Below are positions 42,369 to 51,702 of a stretch of DNA of 64,000 nucleotides, one piece after another. Every line of letters begins with the position of its first letter. Position 1 is the first letter of the stretch. The notes under the pieces are model-generated. The model was not told the origin of the DNA. It ran no database searches and worked only from the letters and a program-made list of their open reading frames with translations. The position numbers were made by a program, and so were the translations under genes. Source of the stretch: CAVVEQ01 sp963804865 (GTDB taxonomy: Bacteria; Chloroflexota; Anaerolineae; Anaerolineales; Anaerolineaceae); assembly GCA_963804865.1 (NCBI GenBank), contig CAWDSH010000026.1:248001-312000 (forward strand), given 5' to 3'.

Positions 42369-43133
42369 ATGGATTTGGATTATTCACCCTCCGAATTAAT
42401 GGCTGCTGCGGGTGCCAGGGAACTGCAGGACAGGCAGGTAGTCGCGGTTGGCCTGGGGTTGCCCGTGGTGGCATCCTTCCTTGCCAAACGTACCCACGCT
42501 CCCAATATGACGATGCTGTTTGAACTGGGGGTCATCGATCCCGAACCAATCGAGACGGGGGTCGGCCTGGCCGATCCGCGAGTCTGGTATCGCGCCAAGG
42601 TTCTCAGTAGTTTCATCGATATCCTGGGGTCCGTCCTGCACAAGGGCAGGGTGGATGTTGGCTTCCTGGGCGGGCTTGAAATGGACCAGTATGGCAATTT
42701 GAATACCACGCTGGTGGGTGACCCGAATGGCGAATTCCGCCACATGGTGGGCAGCGGCGGGGCAAACGACATAGCCTCCTGCGCCAACAAGACCATCATC
42801 ATCATGCGTCATGAAGCCCGAAAATTAAGGAAAGCCATCTCGTTCATCACCAGCCCGGGATATTTGACCGGTGGTGACAGCCGGGAAAAAGCCGGCCTGC
42901 GCGGCGGTCCTGACCGGGTGATCACCGATAAAGCCATTTTCGGATTTCACCCGGAAACGAAACAGGTCACGCTGCTTTCCATCCACCCCGGCAACACGCT
43001 GGAAGACGTACTTGCCACCCTGGGCTTTACGCCGCTCGTCAAGGAGCCGCTGGCGATCACCGCGGCTCCCACACAGGAAGAGCTTCGGCTGATCCGCGAG
43101 GTCATCGATCCACAGCGCATCTATATGGGATGA
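42369..43133 (+). CDS. CoA-transferase subunit B, glutaconate type
   Basis: 254 residues. VVAVGLGLPVVASFLAKRTHAPNMTMLFELGVIDPEP contains Glu in FELG, the place of the catalytic CoA-ester-forming Glu of GctB. GFLGGLEMDQYGNLNTT and GSGGANDIASCANKTIIIM are further family signatures. Presence of the Glu favours a true transferase over the IpdB hydrolase type. It forms a heteromer with the product of 41456-42355. Confidence 0.88.
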   Translation: MDLDYSPSELMAAAGARELQDRQVVAVGLGLPVVASFLAKRTHAPNMTMLFELGVIDPEPIETGVGLADPRVWYRAKVLSSFIDILGSVLHKGRVDVGFLGGLEMDQYGNLNTTLVGDPNGEFRHMVGSGGANDIASCANKTIIIMRHEARKLRKAISFITSPGYLTGGDSREKAGLRGGPDRVITDKAIFGFHPETKQVTLLSIHPGNTLEDVLATLGFTPLVKEPLAITAAPTQEELRLIREVIDPQRIYMG

Positions 43134-43171
43134 GTTGAGGCGCGTAAATTAATTATTGGAAAAGAGGTTGA

Positions 43172-43369
43172 ATGCCTTATATCGTTACCAGCGACTGCAT
43201 TCTCTGCGGTGCATGCGTTTCAGGCTGTGAGAGCGATGCGATTACGGAAGGGGAAACGCAGTGTGTGATTGATGTCAATATTTGCATCGAATGTGGCACT
43301 TGCGAGGCGAATTGTCCATCCTCAGCAATCATCTTCGAGGAAGAATCCGGACTCGCTTCACAGGATTGA
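43172..43369 (+). CDS. 2[4Fe-4S] ferredoxin
   Basis: 65 residues with two CxxCxxCxxxC motifs (CILCGACVSGC with later Cys, and CIECGTCEANCP), the bacterial clostridial-type ferredoxin. It follows the CoA-transferase by 38 bases and precedes an IclR gene. It is a natural electron acceptor for the aldehyde:ferredoxin oxidoreductase at 34561. Confidence 0.92.
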   Translation: MPYIVTSDCILCGACVSGCESDAITEGETQCVIDVNICIECGTCEANCPSSAIIFEEESGLASQD

Positions 43370-43390
43370 GTTCATGGATGGAGTGATGCT

Positions 43391-44218
43391 ATGAAATCGA
43401 CTAATGGTGAAATAACCGGGCGGAAGGTGGCAGGGAATGCTATGCTGGGCAAAAATCCCAGCGATTACAATGTGCGAGCGGTGGAACGCGCCATGCAGAT
43501 CCTGACCTGTTTTGATGACGAGCATCCTGAACGGGGTGTTTCAGAGATCGGGCAGATCGTCAGTTTGCATAAAGCGACCGCGCACCGGATCGTGACCACG
43601 CTGGTCAACTATGGTTTCCTGGAAAGAGCTGCTGATGGGCAACGCTACCGCTTGGGAATACGGCTGGCTGACCTGGGCTACAAGGTGATTGGACGCTTGA
43701 ACCTGAGGCGCGAGGCACTTCCGTTCATGACACGCTTAACCCAAAAATGGGGAGAGACCTGCGATCTGAGTCTATATGAAGATGGTCAGGTAATGTATAT
43801 CGAAGTCCTACAGGGGAGTTTCACACTTAACATCAAGGCTGGAGTAGGGTTGAGATTGCCCGCCCATTGCACAGCCAGCGGCAAGCTTTTTCTAGCCAAT
43901 CTCCCCGCGAACCAGCTTGAGGATTTCCTGAAACGCCCCCTGATCCCCCAAACGGAAAAAACCATCACTTCACCCGATGAGCTGCACCGCCAGCTGGCAA
44001 AGATCCTTGAACAGGGTTACGGATTGGATGATGAAGAGATGGAAGTGGGCATCCGTGCCATTGCCGCCCCGGTCCGTGATTTGCAGGGAGTCATGATTGC
44101 CGCGATCAGCATTCCCTCACCGACAAGCCGGATGACCATGGACCGGGTTCCGGAGATGCTTCAATCGCTGAAAGAGACCGCGGATGAGATTTCCCGCCGG
44201 ATGGGATGGAATGGTTAA
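43391..44218 (+). CDS. IclR-family transcriptional regulator
   Basis: 275 residues. Winged helix at about residues 28-95 (AVERAMQILTCFDDEHPERGVSEIGQIVSLHKATAHRIVTTLVNYGFLER), then the effector domain with GLRLPAHCTASGKLFLANLP and DDEEMEVGIRAIAAPVRD. It lies 21 bases after the ferredoxin gene and may control the 39-43 kb block and the opposite operon. GGAG precedes the ATG. Confidence 0.92.
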   Translation: MKSTNGEITGRKVAGNAMLGKNPSDYNVRAVERAMQILTCFDDEHPERGVSEIGQIVSLHKATAHRIVTTLVNYGFLERAADGQRYRLGIRLADLGYKVIGRLNLRREALPFMTRLTQKWGETCDLSLYEDGQVMYIEVLQGSFTLNIKAGVGLRLPAHCTASGKLFLANLPANQLEDFLKRPLIPQTEKTITSPDELHRQLAKILEQGYGLDDEEMEVGIRAIAAPVRDLQGVMIAAISIPSPTSRMTMDRVPEMLQSLKETADEISRRMGWNG

Positions 44219-44340
44219 AGTTTTTTTATCGAACCAAAAGATAAATTATCTTCATTACCAATTTTTCACCAGGAAGACTCGCATCCGATGCCAGTGGTCG
44301 ATGCGCTAATTTTTAGAGATCAAATATTTGAGAGGATACC

Positions 44341-45627
44341 ATGACCCCAATCACCAAAGAGAATTCCTTGGAGTACCACCGCTTGAACAATGTTCCCGGA
44401 AAGCTATCAATTTCCCCGACCAAACCACTCGATACCCAGGCTGATTTAGGGATGGCCTATACTCCCGGAGTAGCTTTCCCGGTGCTCGAGATCGATCGAG
44501 ATCCCAACCTCGCCTATGATTACACGGATAAAGGCAACCTGGTGGCGGTGGTAACGAATGGGACTGCCATCCTGGGATTGGGGGACCGCGGCGCACTGGC
44601 AAGCAAGCCGGTAATGGAAGGCAAAGCGGTTTTATTCAAGAAATTCGCGGATATCGACAGTTTTGATATCGAAATCGATTCGCATGATCCCGAGACGGTG
44701 ATAACGGTCACGGCCGCCATTGGTCGCGGTTTTGGTGGGATCAACCTTGAGGACATCAAATCGCCGGAATGCTTTTACATCGAGCGCAAGCTGCAGCCGA
44801 TGTTGGATATCCCCGTCTTTCATGATGACCAGCACGGAACGGCCATCATCCTGGGCGCCGCGCTGCTGAATTCCCTGGAGATCACCGGAAAAAAGATCAA
44901 CGAGATCAAGATCGTGTTTTCAGGTGCCGGTGCGGCAGGGCTGGCTTCCGCGGAACAGCTGGTGAGGCTGGGGGTTCCACGCGAGCACATCTGGATGTGT
45001 GACATCCACGGACTGGTCTACAACGGGCGCAAGGAACTGATGTTCCCCGAGAAGGACATCTATGCCCAGGGGGATCGACCTGCCACGCTGGCTGAAACCC
45101 TGGACGGCGCGGACATGTTCATCGGGGTTTCCGCGGCGGATATCGTCACCCCGGAGATGCTCAAACGCATGCGCCAGGACCCGATCCTCTTCCCCATGGC
45201 CAACCCCAACCCGGAGATCAAATACGAGCTCGCCAAGGCCGCCCGCCCGGATGCCATCCTGGGGACTGGGCGCACCGATTACCCCAACCAGGTGAACAAC
45301 CTGCTGGGATTCCCTTACATCTTCCGCGGGGCACTGGACGTGCGCGCACGGTCAATCAATAACGAAATGAAGATCGCTGCCAGCCATGCGCTATCCGCGC
45401 TGACGAGGGAACCCGTGACACCCGAGGTGCTAAAAGCTTACCAGCTGGACAATCTGGAATTTGGCCGCGATTACGTTGTTCCCAAACCACTCGATCAACG
45501 CGTCTGCCTTTGGGAAGCACCCGCGGTAGCCAGGGCAGCCATGGAAAGTGGTGTTGCCCGCCTCAATATTGATCTGGACGCCTACCCGGATCAATTACAA
45601 AAACGTATGGCTAAATTATGGAAATAG
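44341..45627 (+). CDS. NAD(P)-dependent malic enzyme
   Basis: 428 residues, the short bacterial form without a phosphotransacetylase tail. Decarboxylates malate to pyruvate and CO2. Seen: LGMAYTPGVAFP, VAVVTNGTAILGLGDRGALASKPVMEGKAVLFKKFADIDSFDIEI, INLEDIKSPECFYIE, IPVFHDDQHGTAII with metal ligands, and GAGAAGLASAEQLV for the cofactor. GAGAGGA precedes the ATG. It is followed after nine bases by the fumarase alpha gene, so fumarate to malate to pyruvate is encoded in order. The 122-base gap before it carries no gene. Confidence 0.94.
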   Translation: MTPITKENSLEYHRLNNVPGKLSISPTKPLDTQADLGMAYTPGVAFPVLEIDRDPNLAYDYTDKGNLVAVVTNGTAILGLGDRGALASKPVMEGKAVLFKKFADIDSFDIEIDSHDPETVITVTAAIGRGFGGINLEDIKSPECFYIERKLQPMLDIPVFHDDQHGTAIILGAALLNSLEITGKKINEIKIVFSGAGAAGLASAEQLVRLGVPREHIWMCDIHGLVYNGRKELMFPEKDIYAQGDRPATLAETLDGADMFIGVSAADIVTPEMLKRMRQDPILFPMANPNPEIKYELAKAARPDAILGTGRTDYPNQVNNLLGFPYIFRGALDVRARSINNEMKIAASHALSALTREPVTPEVLKAYQLDNLEFGRDYVVPKPLDQRVCLWEAPAVARAAMESGVARLNIDLDAYPDQLQKRMAKLWK

Positions 45628-45636
45628 GTGAAAAAT

Positions 45637-46509
45637 ATGCGTGATCTAACAAAAGACATCCTGGAATTGGTAAGAATAACTTCAACCGATCTGCCTTCAG
45701 ATATTGACAAAAAACTGAGAGAGGCACAGCAGCATGAGGAAACCGGTTCAGCAGCGCGGGGTGCCATGGATACGATCCTGGCCAACGTGGATATGACCCG
45801 CCGCAATGGCACACCCATCTGCCAGGATACCGGCACTCCCATTTTCTTCGTGCGCATCCCCGAAGGATGGAGCACGCGAAAGATCCGCGAGCAGATCAGG
45901 GCAGGGATCGCTGAAGCGACCAAACAGTCCTATTTGCGCCCGAACGCGGTGGATTCCCTTGACGGGAAGAATTCGGGGAACAATCTTGGCGACCACCATT
46001 TCCCCACCATCCATTTCGAGGAGGTGGATGGTGATACGCTGACCATCGACCTGATCCTGAAGGGTGGGGGATGCGAGAATGTGGGCGCCCAATATTCACT
46101 CCCCGACAATCGCTTGAAAGCCGGCCGCGACCTTGAAGGGGTGCGTAAAGCCGTACTGGATGCGGTCAATAAAGCGCAGGGCGAAGGCTGTTCCCCCGGT
46201 TTCCTGGGGGTGGCGATCGGCGGTGACCGCGGCTCCGCTTACGTGGCATCCAAGGAAGTGCTGCTGCGAAAAGTGGGCGATACCAATCCCAATCCAAAAT
46301 TGGCAGAGCTGGAGGAACGCATCACCCGGGAAGCAAATGAGCTGGGTATTGGACCAATGGGCTTTGGCGGCAAATCAACCGTTTTAGCCACGCGCATCGC
46401 TTCCACACACCGGCTGCCGGCATGCTTCTTCGTGACCGTTTCCTACATGTGCTGGGCATACCGCCGCCGCCGCATGGTGGTGAAGGGTGACCAGGTAAGC
46501 TACGAATAA
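45637..46509 (+). CDS. Fe-S fumarate/tartrate hydratase, alpha subunit
   Basis: About 290 residues from the ATG at 45637 (AGGTG six bases before); an in-frame GTG three codons earlier is possible. Three conserved cysteines of class I hydratases are seen: PICQDTGTPIFFV, KGGGCENVGAQYSLP and GEGCSPGFLGVAIGGDRG. The split alpha/beta form is usual in anaerobes. It binds a [4Fe-4S] cluster that hydrates fumarate (or dehydrates tartrate). The beta subunit follows ten bases later. Confidence 0.92.
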   Translation: MRDLTKDILELVRITSTDLPSDIDKKLREAQQHEETGSAARGAMDTILANVDMTRRNGTPICQDTGTPIFFVRIPEGWSTRKIREQIRAGIAEATKQSYLRPNAVDSLDGKNSGNNLGDHHFPTIHFEEVDGDTLTIDLILKGGGCENVGAQYSLPDNRLKAGRDLEGVRKAVLDAVNKAQGEGCSPGFLGVAIGGDRGSAYVASKEVLLRKVGDTNPNPKLAELEERITREANELGIGPMGFGGKSTVLATRIASTHRLPACFFVTVSYMCWAYRRRRMVVKGDQVSYE

Positions 46510-46519
46510 GGACACACTT

Positions 46520-47140
46520 ATGACATACAAACTAACCATTCCCATTCCGGACGAGGATGTCCTCAAATTGAAAGTTGGTGATACCGTATTGCTTTCCGGG
46601 GTCATGATCACCGGGCGCGATGTGGTCCATAAATGGCTGGCGGATACCTTCATCAACAAAACCAGGGAACCCAGCAGCGAAGATCTGGAAGTCTACCAGG
46701 CGATCAAACCCATACTGGAGCGCGGGGCAATCTACCACTGCGGCCCGGTCGTAGCTGGTTTGGACACCAAAGCGTATCGTTTTGTGGCTGCCGGACCGAC
46801 CACCAGCACCCGGGAAGAACCCTACCAGGGTGATATCATGCGCCATTTCAACCTCAAAGCCGTGGTCGGAAAAGGCGGCATGGGCGCGGGGACTCTGAAA
46901 GCCTGCCATGAGGTACCGGCAGTCTATCTGCATGCCATTGGCGGAGCAGCTTCGCTGATTGCCGAATCCGTGCAGCGCGTGCTGGGAGTACACAAGCTGG
47001 ATTTTGGCGTGCCGGAAGCGATCTGGGTAATCGAGGTCAAGGATTTTCCAACAGTGGTCACCATGGACGCGCACGACAGCAGCCTGCATGACGTCGTCAG
47101 GGAAAAATCCCGCGCTGTCCTGGAGAAATTGATCGCCTGA
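46520..47140 (+). CDS. Fe-S fumarate/tartrate hydratase, beta subunit
   Basis: 206 residues. LKVGDTVLLSGVMITGRDVVHKWLADT, IYHCGPVVAG, FVAAGPTTSTREEPYQGDIMRHFNLKAVVGKGGMG and VYLHAIGGAASLIAESVQRVLG are typical of the class I beta chain. It completes the enzyme with the preceding gene. No terminator of note follows; an IclR gene with its own promoter starts 158 bases later. Confidence 0.92.
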   Translation: MTYKLTIPIPDEDVLKLKVGDTVLLSGVMITGRDVVHKWLADTFINKTREPSSEDLEVYQAIKPILERGAIYHCGPVVAGLDTKAYRFVAAGPTTSTREEPYQGDIMRHFNLKAVVGKGGMGAGTLKACHEVPAVYLHAIGGAASLIAESVQRVLGVHKLDFGVPEAIWVIEVKDFPTVVTMDAHDSSLHDVVREKSRAVLEKLIA

Positions 47141-47220
47141 TGCGCGTAATCAAGCTTTATAAGAGCCTTACCAAGATGTTACGCTTTTAACGCTGATCAT
47201 CAGAAAAATGATTTCTGCTG

Positions 47221-47249
47221 TTCGCACATCGTTTTTCCGGTTGTATAAT
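47221..47249 (+). promoter_or_regulatory. Probable promoter of the second IclR gene
   Basis: TTCGCA (47221-47226), 17 bases, TATAAT (47244-47249), about 50 bases before the IclR ATG. Confidence 0.45.
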
Positions 47250-47298
47250 TCCATATCTTTTCTGACGGGATACTATTAGTAAAGAGGGAATATCAGCC

Positions 47299-48090
47299 AT
47301 GAGCGAATCGATTCGTGCCGTTGAACGTGCCCTGGACGTGTTGTTATGTTTTTCACAGGATACCCCGGAGTTATCGATGACCCAAATCGCTGCAATGATC
47401 AAGATCAATAAAAGCACTGTGCACCGGCTGCTGGGCACCCTGGAAAAGAAGCGGTTTGTCCAGCGCGATGCGGTCACCGGCATCTACCAGCCGGGCATTC
47501 GTCTTTTGCAGATGGCTTATTTAACCCTTCAGCAGAACAACCTGCGCCGTTTGGCGCTGCCCATCATGCGTCGATTGTGCGAGAAGCACCATGAAAATGT
47601 CAACCTGGCGGTCCTGGATGGTATAGATGTGGTGTACGTGGACGTGGTGGAAAGCCCGCTGCATGTCAAGCTTGCCGCATCCGCGGGTCAGCGGCTGCCG
47701 GCATTTTGCACCGCTTCCGGCAAAGCCATCCTGGCTTTCCTTCCAGAAGATAAGGTCAAAGAGATCCTGAAGAAGGGTGTCAAAGCCTATACTCAAAACA
47801 CCATCATCTCCCAGGAAAAGTATTTTGAGAGCATGAGAAAAAGTCGCGAACAGGGTTTTGCTCTTTCAGAGCAGGAATTTGAAGATGGCATCGATGCTGT
47901 GGCTGCTCCCATCCTGGATCAAAATGGACTGCCCATTGGATCGCTCTCGATCGCCGGACCGGCGTTCCGGTTGACGCGGGAACGGATGATGGAATTTGGA
48001 CCGGATGTGCAAGCCGCGGGGAAAGAACTTGCAAGGGATCTATTGATGGCGGGGGCACTGCAGGAGAATCACAACAACAAGACCCTTTAG
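47299..48090 (+). CDS. IclR-family transcriptional regulator, second copy
   Basis: 263 residues. Winged helix AVERALDVLLCFSQDTPELSMTQIAAMIKINKSTVHRLLGTLEKKRFVQRD, then the effector domain with GQRLPAFCTASGKAILAFLPE and EQEFEDGIDAVAAPILDQNG. It precedes the second Ldh-family dehydrogenase by 20 bases and probably controls it and the fumarase/malic enzyme genes. Confidence 0.92.
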   Translation: MSESIRAVERALDVLLCFSQDTPELSMTQIAAMIKINKSTVHRLLGTLEKKRFVQRDAVTGIYQPGIRLLQMAYLTLQQNNLRRLALPIMRRLCEKHHENVNLAVLDGIDVVYVDVVESPLHVKLAASAGQRLPAFCTASGKAILAFLPEDKVKEILKKGVKAYTQNTIISQEKYFESMRKSREQGFALSEQEFEDGIDAVAAPILDQNGLPIGSLSIAGPAFRLTRERMMEFGPDVQAAGKELARDLLMAGALQENHNNKTL

Positions 48091-48110
48091 GAAAAGATGG
48101 TATAGCCTCA

Positions 48111-49160
48111 ATGATAAATATAAAACAAGCTGAACTATTCAACTGTGCCCATGAAATATTGCTCGCTGTTGGCGAAAGCCCGGACAATGCAAAAACGGTC
48201 GCAGACAGCATGGTCCTGGCAAACTCAAGGGGCATAACGACGCACGGCACCTATTTATTAACCCCGATCAGCAACCGCGTGAAAGCTGGCCAGCTTTCCC
48301 TGCCCACCAGGGCAACCCTTGTCGTTGACGAGGCAGCAGTCGCGGCCATCGATGGCGGCGATGGGCTGGGAGCCGTTGCCGGAAAGTTGGCTGCCGATAT
48401 CTCGATCGAACGCGCCATGAAATTTGGCATCAGCCTGGCGCTGATCCGCAACACCAACAGCCTGGGCGCCCTAGCTTTTTATACGGAAATGGTTGCCAGG
48501 CATGGCATGATCGCGCTGATGGCGTGCAATGCCGCGCCTGCCATGCCTCCCTGGGGCGGAGCGGAAGCCTTCCTGGGAACCAATCCATTCGCAATCGCGA
48601 TCTACACCGGCAAGGACATGTTGTTCTCTGCCGACATGGCTTCCAGCATCGTGGCTCGCGGTAAGATCCGCAAGGCTGCACGGGAGGGGAAACCGATCCC
48701 CAGTGATTGGGCTGTGGATGAGGAGGGCAATTTTACAACGGATCCTGTCGCCGCTTTAAAGGGAACCTTATTGCCCATGGGCGGTCCGAAAGGATCGGCC
48801 ATCGCGCTTGCGGTGGATATCCTTTCAGGTATATTGGCTGGCGCGCAGCACGCTCCCGATATCAAGAGCTTTCACGCGCTGGATGGTGCAACGGGGGTAG
48901 GCGCAACGCTGATTGCCATCGACATCCAAAAATTCATGAAACTGGACGTGTTTGCCGCCTCGATGGAAGATTATTTCGTGCGGGTTAAATCTTTGAAAAA
49001 AGCGAGCTTTGCATCCGAAATATTCATGCCGGGCGAGATCGAATATCGCAAAGGATTGGAAAGCCAGCAGCAGGGAATACCGCTAAGCGAGGAGGCTGTT
49101 GAAGGCTTGAACCAATTACTTCAGCAAATAGGATCCAAGCTGCAATTGGCTGCCATCTGA
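48111..49160 (+). CDS. Malate/L-lactate dehydrogenase (Ldh_2) family oxidoreductase, second copy
   Basis: 349 residues. MVLANSRGITTHGTYLLTP (catalytic His in THG), GGDGLGAVAGKLA, LIRNTNSLGALAFYTEMVARHG, PAMPPWGGAEAFLGTNPFAIAI and MGGPKGSAIALAVDILSG parallel the copy at 39039. The substrate specificity is not predictable. The likely partners are the second IclR and the fumarase/malic enzyme genes upstream. It converges on the LysR gene. Confidence 0.88.
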   Translation: MINIKQAELFNCAHEILLAVGESPDNAKTVADSMVLANSRGITTHGTYLLTPISNRVKAGQLSLPTRATLVVDEAAVAAIDGGDGLGAVAGKLAADISIERAMKFGISLALIRNTNSLGALAFYTEMVARHGMIALMACNAAPAMPPWGGAEAFLGTNPFAIAIYTGKDMLFSADMASSIVARGKIRKAAREGKPIPSDWAVDEEGNFTTDPVAALKGTLLPMGGPKGSAIALAVDILSGILAGAQHAPDIKSFHALDGATGVGATLIAIDIQKFMKLDVFAASMEDYFVRVKSLKKASFASEIFMPGEIEYRKGLESQQQGIPLSEEAVEGLNQLLQQIGSKLQLAAI

Positions 49161-49200
49161 AGAAAATCATTCGCAAGTAGCACACATTGGGAATAAAGAT

Positions 49201-50115
49201 TCAAGATTTGGCTTGTTTGCCCAGCAGGCCAAAATTATCTCTTTGAGATTCTGCACAGCGCACGAAGTGCCTGGCTGCATCTGATAATTTTTCGCTTTTA
49301 AAGTAGCATAGGTTAATCTGAGTAGACACGCTTGGTGTGATATCCACTATTTCGATTTTCGGAGTGGAAACGTAAAGCGCCAATCGTTTCATCATCAGGG
49401 CAACTGCCATACCCTTTACAACAAAATCGAGAATATTCTCATTTTTAACATCCGTGTAAGCAATTTTTGGTTGGAATCCGCTTTGCTCACAAGCTCTTAT
49501 GCTAAGCCTGTAAAGCATGGTCTGTTTTTCACTCAGGACAAAATATTCACCTGCCAGCATCCGTAATGGTATCGATTTCCTTTTTGCCAATGGATGCGTG
49601 GGCGGGAGCACGGCGACCATGGTGTCGATAGCATAAGGTATTTTCTCGAGATCATCGTCCATATCATCAATATAACGAATAAAGGCAAGTTCACATTTTT
49701 TCTGCCACAGCATTTCCTTCAATTCCTTTGAGCCACCCTGCATCACATTCACGGTCGATTGCGGATGGCTCCTCTTGAAATTGACCAAGACATCTGTAAT
49801 ATTGTATTCTGCCAAAGCGGGCAGGGAACCCAAATTCAGGATATCCCGGTCGGTATCAAGGCTGCTCTGCAAGGCGGCGGTATACTTTTTCTGAAGTTCT
49901 GTGATCTGTCTGGCATAGGGCAGCAATAGTTCACCATATTTACTGATGCGGACCTTCCGGGTGGTGCGGTCAAAAAGAGGAACACCCAATTCCAATTCAA
50001 TATTCTTTATATGTTTCGAAAGTGTTGATTGTGTGGAATTTAGGATATCCGCAGCTTCCAAAAAATTTCCCGTCTGCGCAAGAACAATGAATTCGTGCAA
50101 GTGGTTTATTTCCAT
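49201..50115 (-). CDS. LysR-family transcriptional regulator
   Basis: 304 residues. N-terminal helix-turn-helix MEINHLHEFIVLAQTGNFLEAADILNSTQSTLSKHIKNIELELGVPLFDRTTRKVRIS, then a periplasmic-binding-like effector domain. It is transcribed away from the FAD oxidoreductase operon, the usual layout for autoregulated LysR genes. A 15-bp dyad overlaps its own -10 box (TATAAT on the minus strand at 50144-50149). A near copy of the same divergent promoter is found at 54824-54887, so it may control both operons. Confidence 0.93.
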   Translation of the reverse strand: MEINHLHEFIVLAQTGNFLEAADILNSTQSTLSKHIKNIELELGVPLFDRTTRKVRISKYGELLLPYARQITELQKKYTAALQSSLDTDRDILNLGSLPALAEYNITDVLVNFKRSHPQSTVNVMQGGSKELKEMLWQKKCELAFIRYIDDMDDDLEKIPYAIDTMVAVLPPTHPLAKRKSIPLRMLAGEYFVLSEKQTMLYRLSIRACEQSGFQPKIAYTDVKNENILDFVVKGMAVALMMKRLALYVSTPKIEIVDITPSVSTQINLCYFKSEKLSDAARHFVRCAESQRDNFGLLGKQAKS

Positions 50116-50138
50116 AAGTCTGACCTATCTCCGCATTT

Positions 50139-50202
50139 ATTCTATTATAGAATAATTTATTTTTAAAATCGAATTGCTTTTGAAAATTCCAACCTCTATA
50201 AT
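50139..50202 (+). promoter_or_regulatory. LysR-type operator/promoter module, copy 1
   Basis: Dyad A, ATTCT-ATTAT-AGAAT (50139-50153). Dyad B, GAATTGCTTTTGAAAATTC (50171-50189), which fits the T-N11-A LysR box. Centres are 34 bp apart. Dyad B overlaps the -35 TTGCTT (50174-50179); the -10 TATAAT (50197-50202) follows after 17 bases. The FAD enzyme gene starts about 95 bases downstream of the probable start site. Confidence 0.75.
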
Positions 50203-50304
50203 CAAATCAGGGAATGAACGCGGTCCCTTGGTAAATCATGCTTTGATTCAGATCCATAATCCTTAGCCGATCATAGGCATTAAAAAAACCAGGAGGAGTA
50301 TTCA

Positions 50305-51673
50305 ATGACCAAAGTCGTCGTCATCGGAGGAGGAAGCGCAGGAGTCGCAGCCGCGGTAGGCGCACGCAAGGCAGGCGCGGAAGTGACCCTGCTGGAAAGG
50401 CAGGACCAGCTGCTGGGTATCGGTCGTATTGCCGGTAGCATGGACGTGGGCGGCAGGTATCCCCTTCACCTGGAGATCCTCGAGATGGGCGCTCCCGAAG
50501 TCAACGAAGCGCTGGATTCAGTTACCCTGCCCCACATGGACAATTACCGCAAATCGCATTATCCCTGGCACAGCCTGCCCGGATCCGAAGAGATGACCAA
50601 GCATTCCTGGATCTATAACGTGCTGACCGCCGAGCCCGTGCTGCGCAAGCTGCTGGTCAAAATGGGGGTTGAGATCCAGTGGCGAAGCCGGGTGGTCGAT
50701 ATCGAGAAGGAAGGCGATCACATCACCCGGGTGAAGATCCATGACGGCGCATGGGTGGAAGGCGATGCATTTATTGATACCACCGGGTCCGCTGGCGGCA
50801 TGTCGGCTTGCATCAAGAACGTGGGCGGATGCACCATGTGCCCGTGGATGCAGTGCCCCACCTTCGGCGACCGGGTGGATCTCTCCGCCAAAGCCGGCGG
50901 CAAGACCTGGAGCATGCGCCAGAAGGACGGCAGACCCGGGGTCAAGTACAACGGCATTTATCTTTATAAAGGGTCATTATCACAGGAACTGCAGGATCAA
51001 TTGAACGAACACCACCAGATCTTTGTCCCGTTCCGGGGCGTCATCGATTGGGACACGGATCCTGAATGGAGCTGGGCCACCCGGGGACAGGATGGCAATG
51101 ACGGCACAGGACATCCTGCGGACGCTGAAACAAGCTGGAGAGTATCACCCGATACGGGGCGCTTCCGCCTGCTGGACCGGGGCATCTTTGCCGGAGGTGC
51201 GGGACCGAGCCCGATACATCTTGAGACTTCTCCGTGAGATCCCCGGATTTGAGAATGTGGTTGTGGCGGGTCCAGTGGGAGGCAAGAACCTCTGGTCGTT
51301 GGGGCATGACCTGGTGTTCACCGAGAACACGCTGCGGGTAACACCCTGTGACAACCTCTTCGCGGCGGGCAGCAAGGCTAACATGGTGGATATCCAGCCG
51401 TGCATCAATTCCGGCATCCTGGCAGGCTTCAACGCGGTGAGATCAGCCACGGGCAAGGAATTGATCGAGCTGCCCTTGAGTACTGCCACGGGGGATATCA
51501 TCGATTTCTCCCAGAAGTTCCTCCAGAACTCGGATGGCGGTCCGACCACCTTCGTAAGCGCGCACGCCGGGCATTATCTGAAGCGGTTGAAGGATATCGG
51601 CATCTTCCCTGATGACGAGGAGAAAGCCAAGAAGCGCGTGGCGGATGCGGGGTTAACGGGAGTTTTTGCGTAA
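50305..51673 (+). CDS. FAD-dependent oxidoreductase (frameshifted)
   Basis: Joined over a single frame change near 51095, it gives about 455 residues. VVVIGGGSAGVAAAVGARKAGAEVTLLERQ is the GxGxxG FAD fold. GGCTMCPWMQCPTFGDRVDL in the middle carries three clustered cysteines. The C-terminal LFAAGSKANMVDIQPCINSGILAGFNAVRSATGKEL resembles the GidA/TrmFO-like FAD closing segment. AGGAGGAG precedes the ATG. It heads the operon with an unknown protein and an esterase, led by the LysR-type module. I cannot name the substrate; oxidation or reduction of a small organic compound is likely. Confidence 0.8.
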
Positions 51674-51702
51674 ATAACGATATCAACTAAAATACCAACA
51701 AT

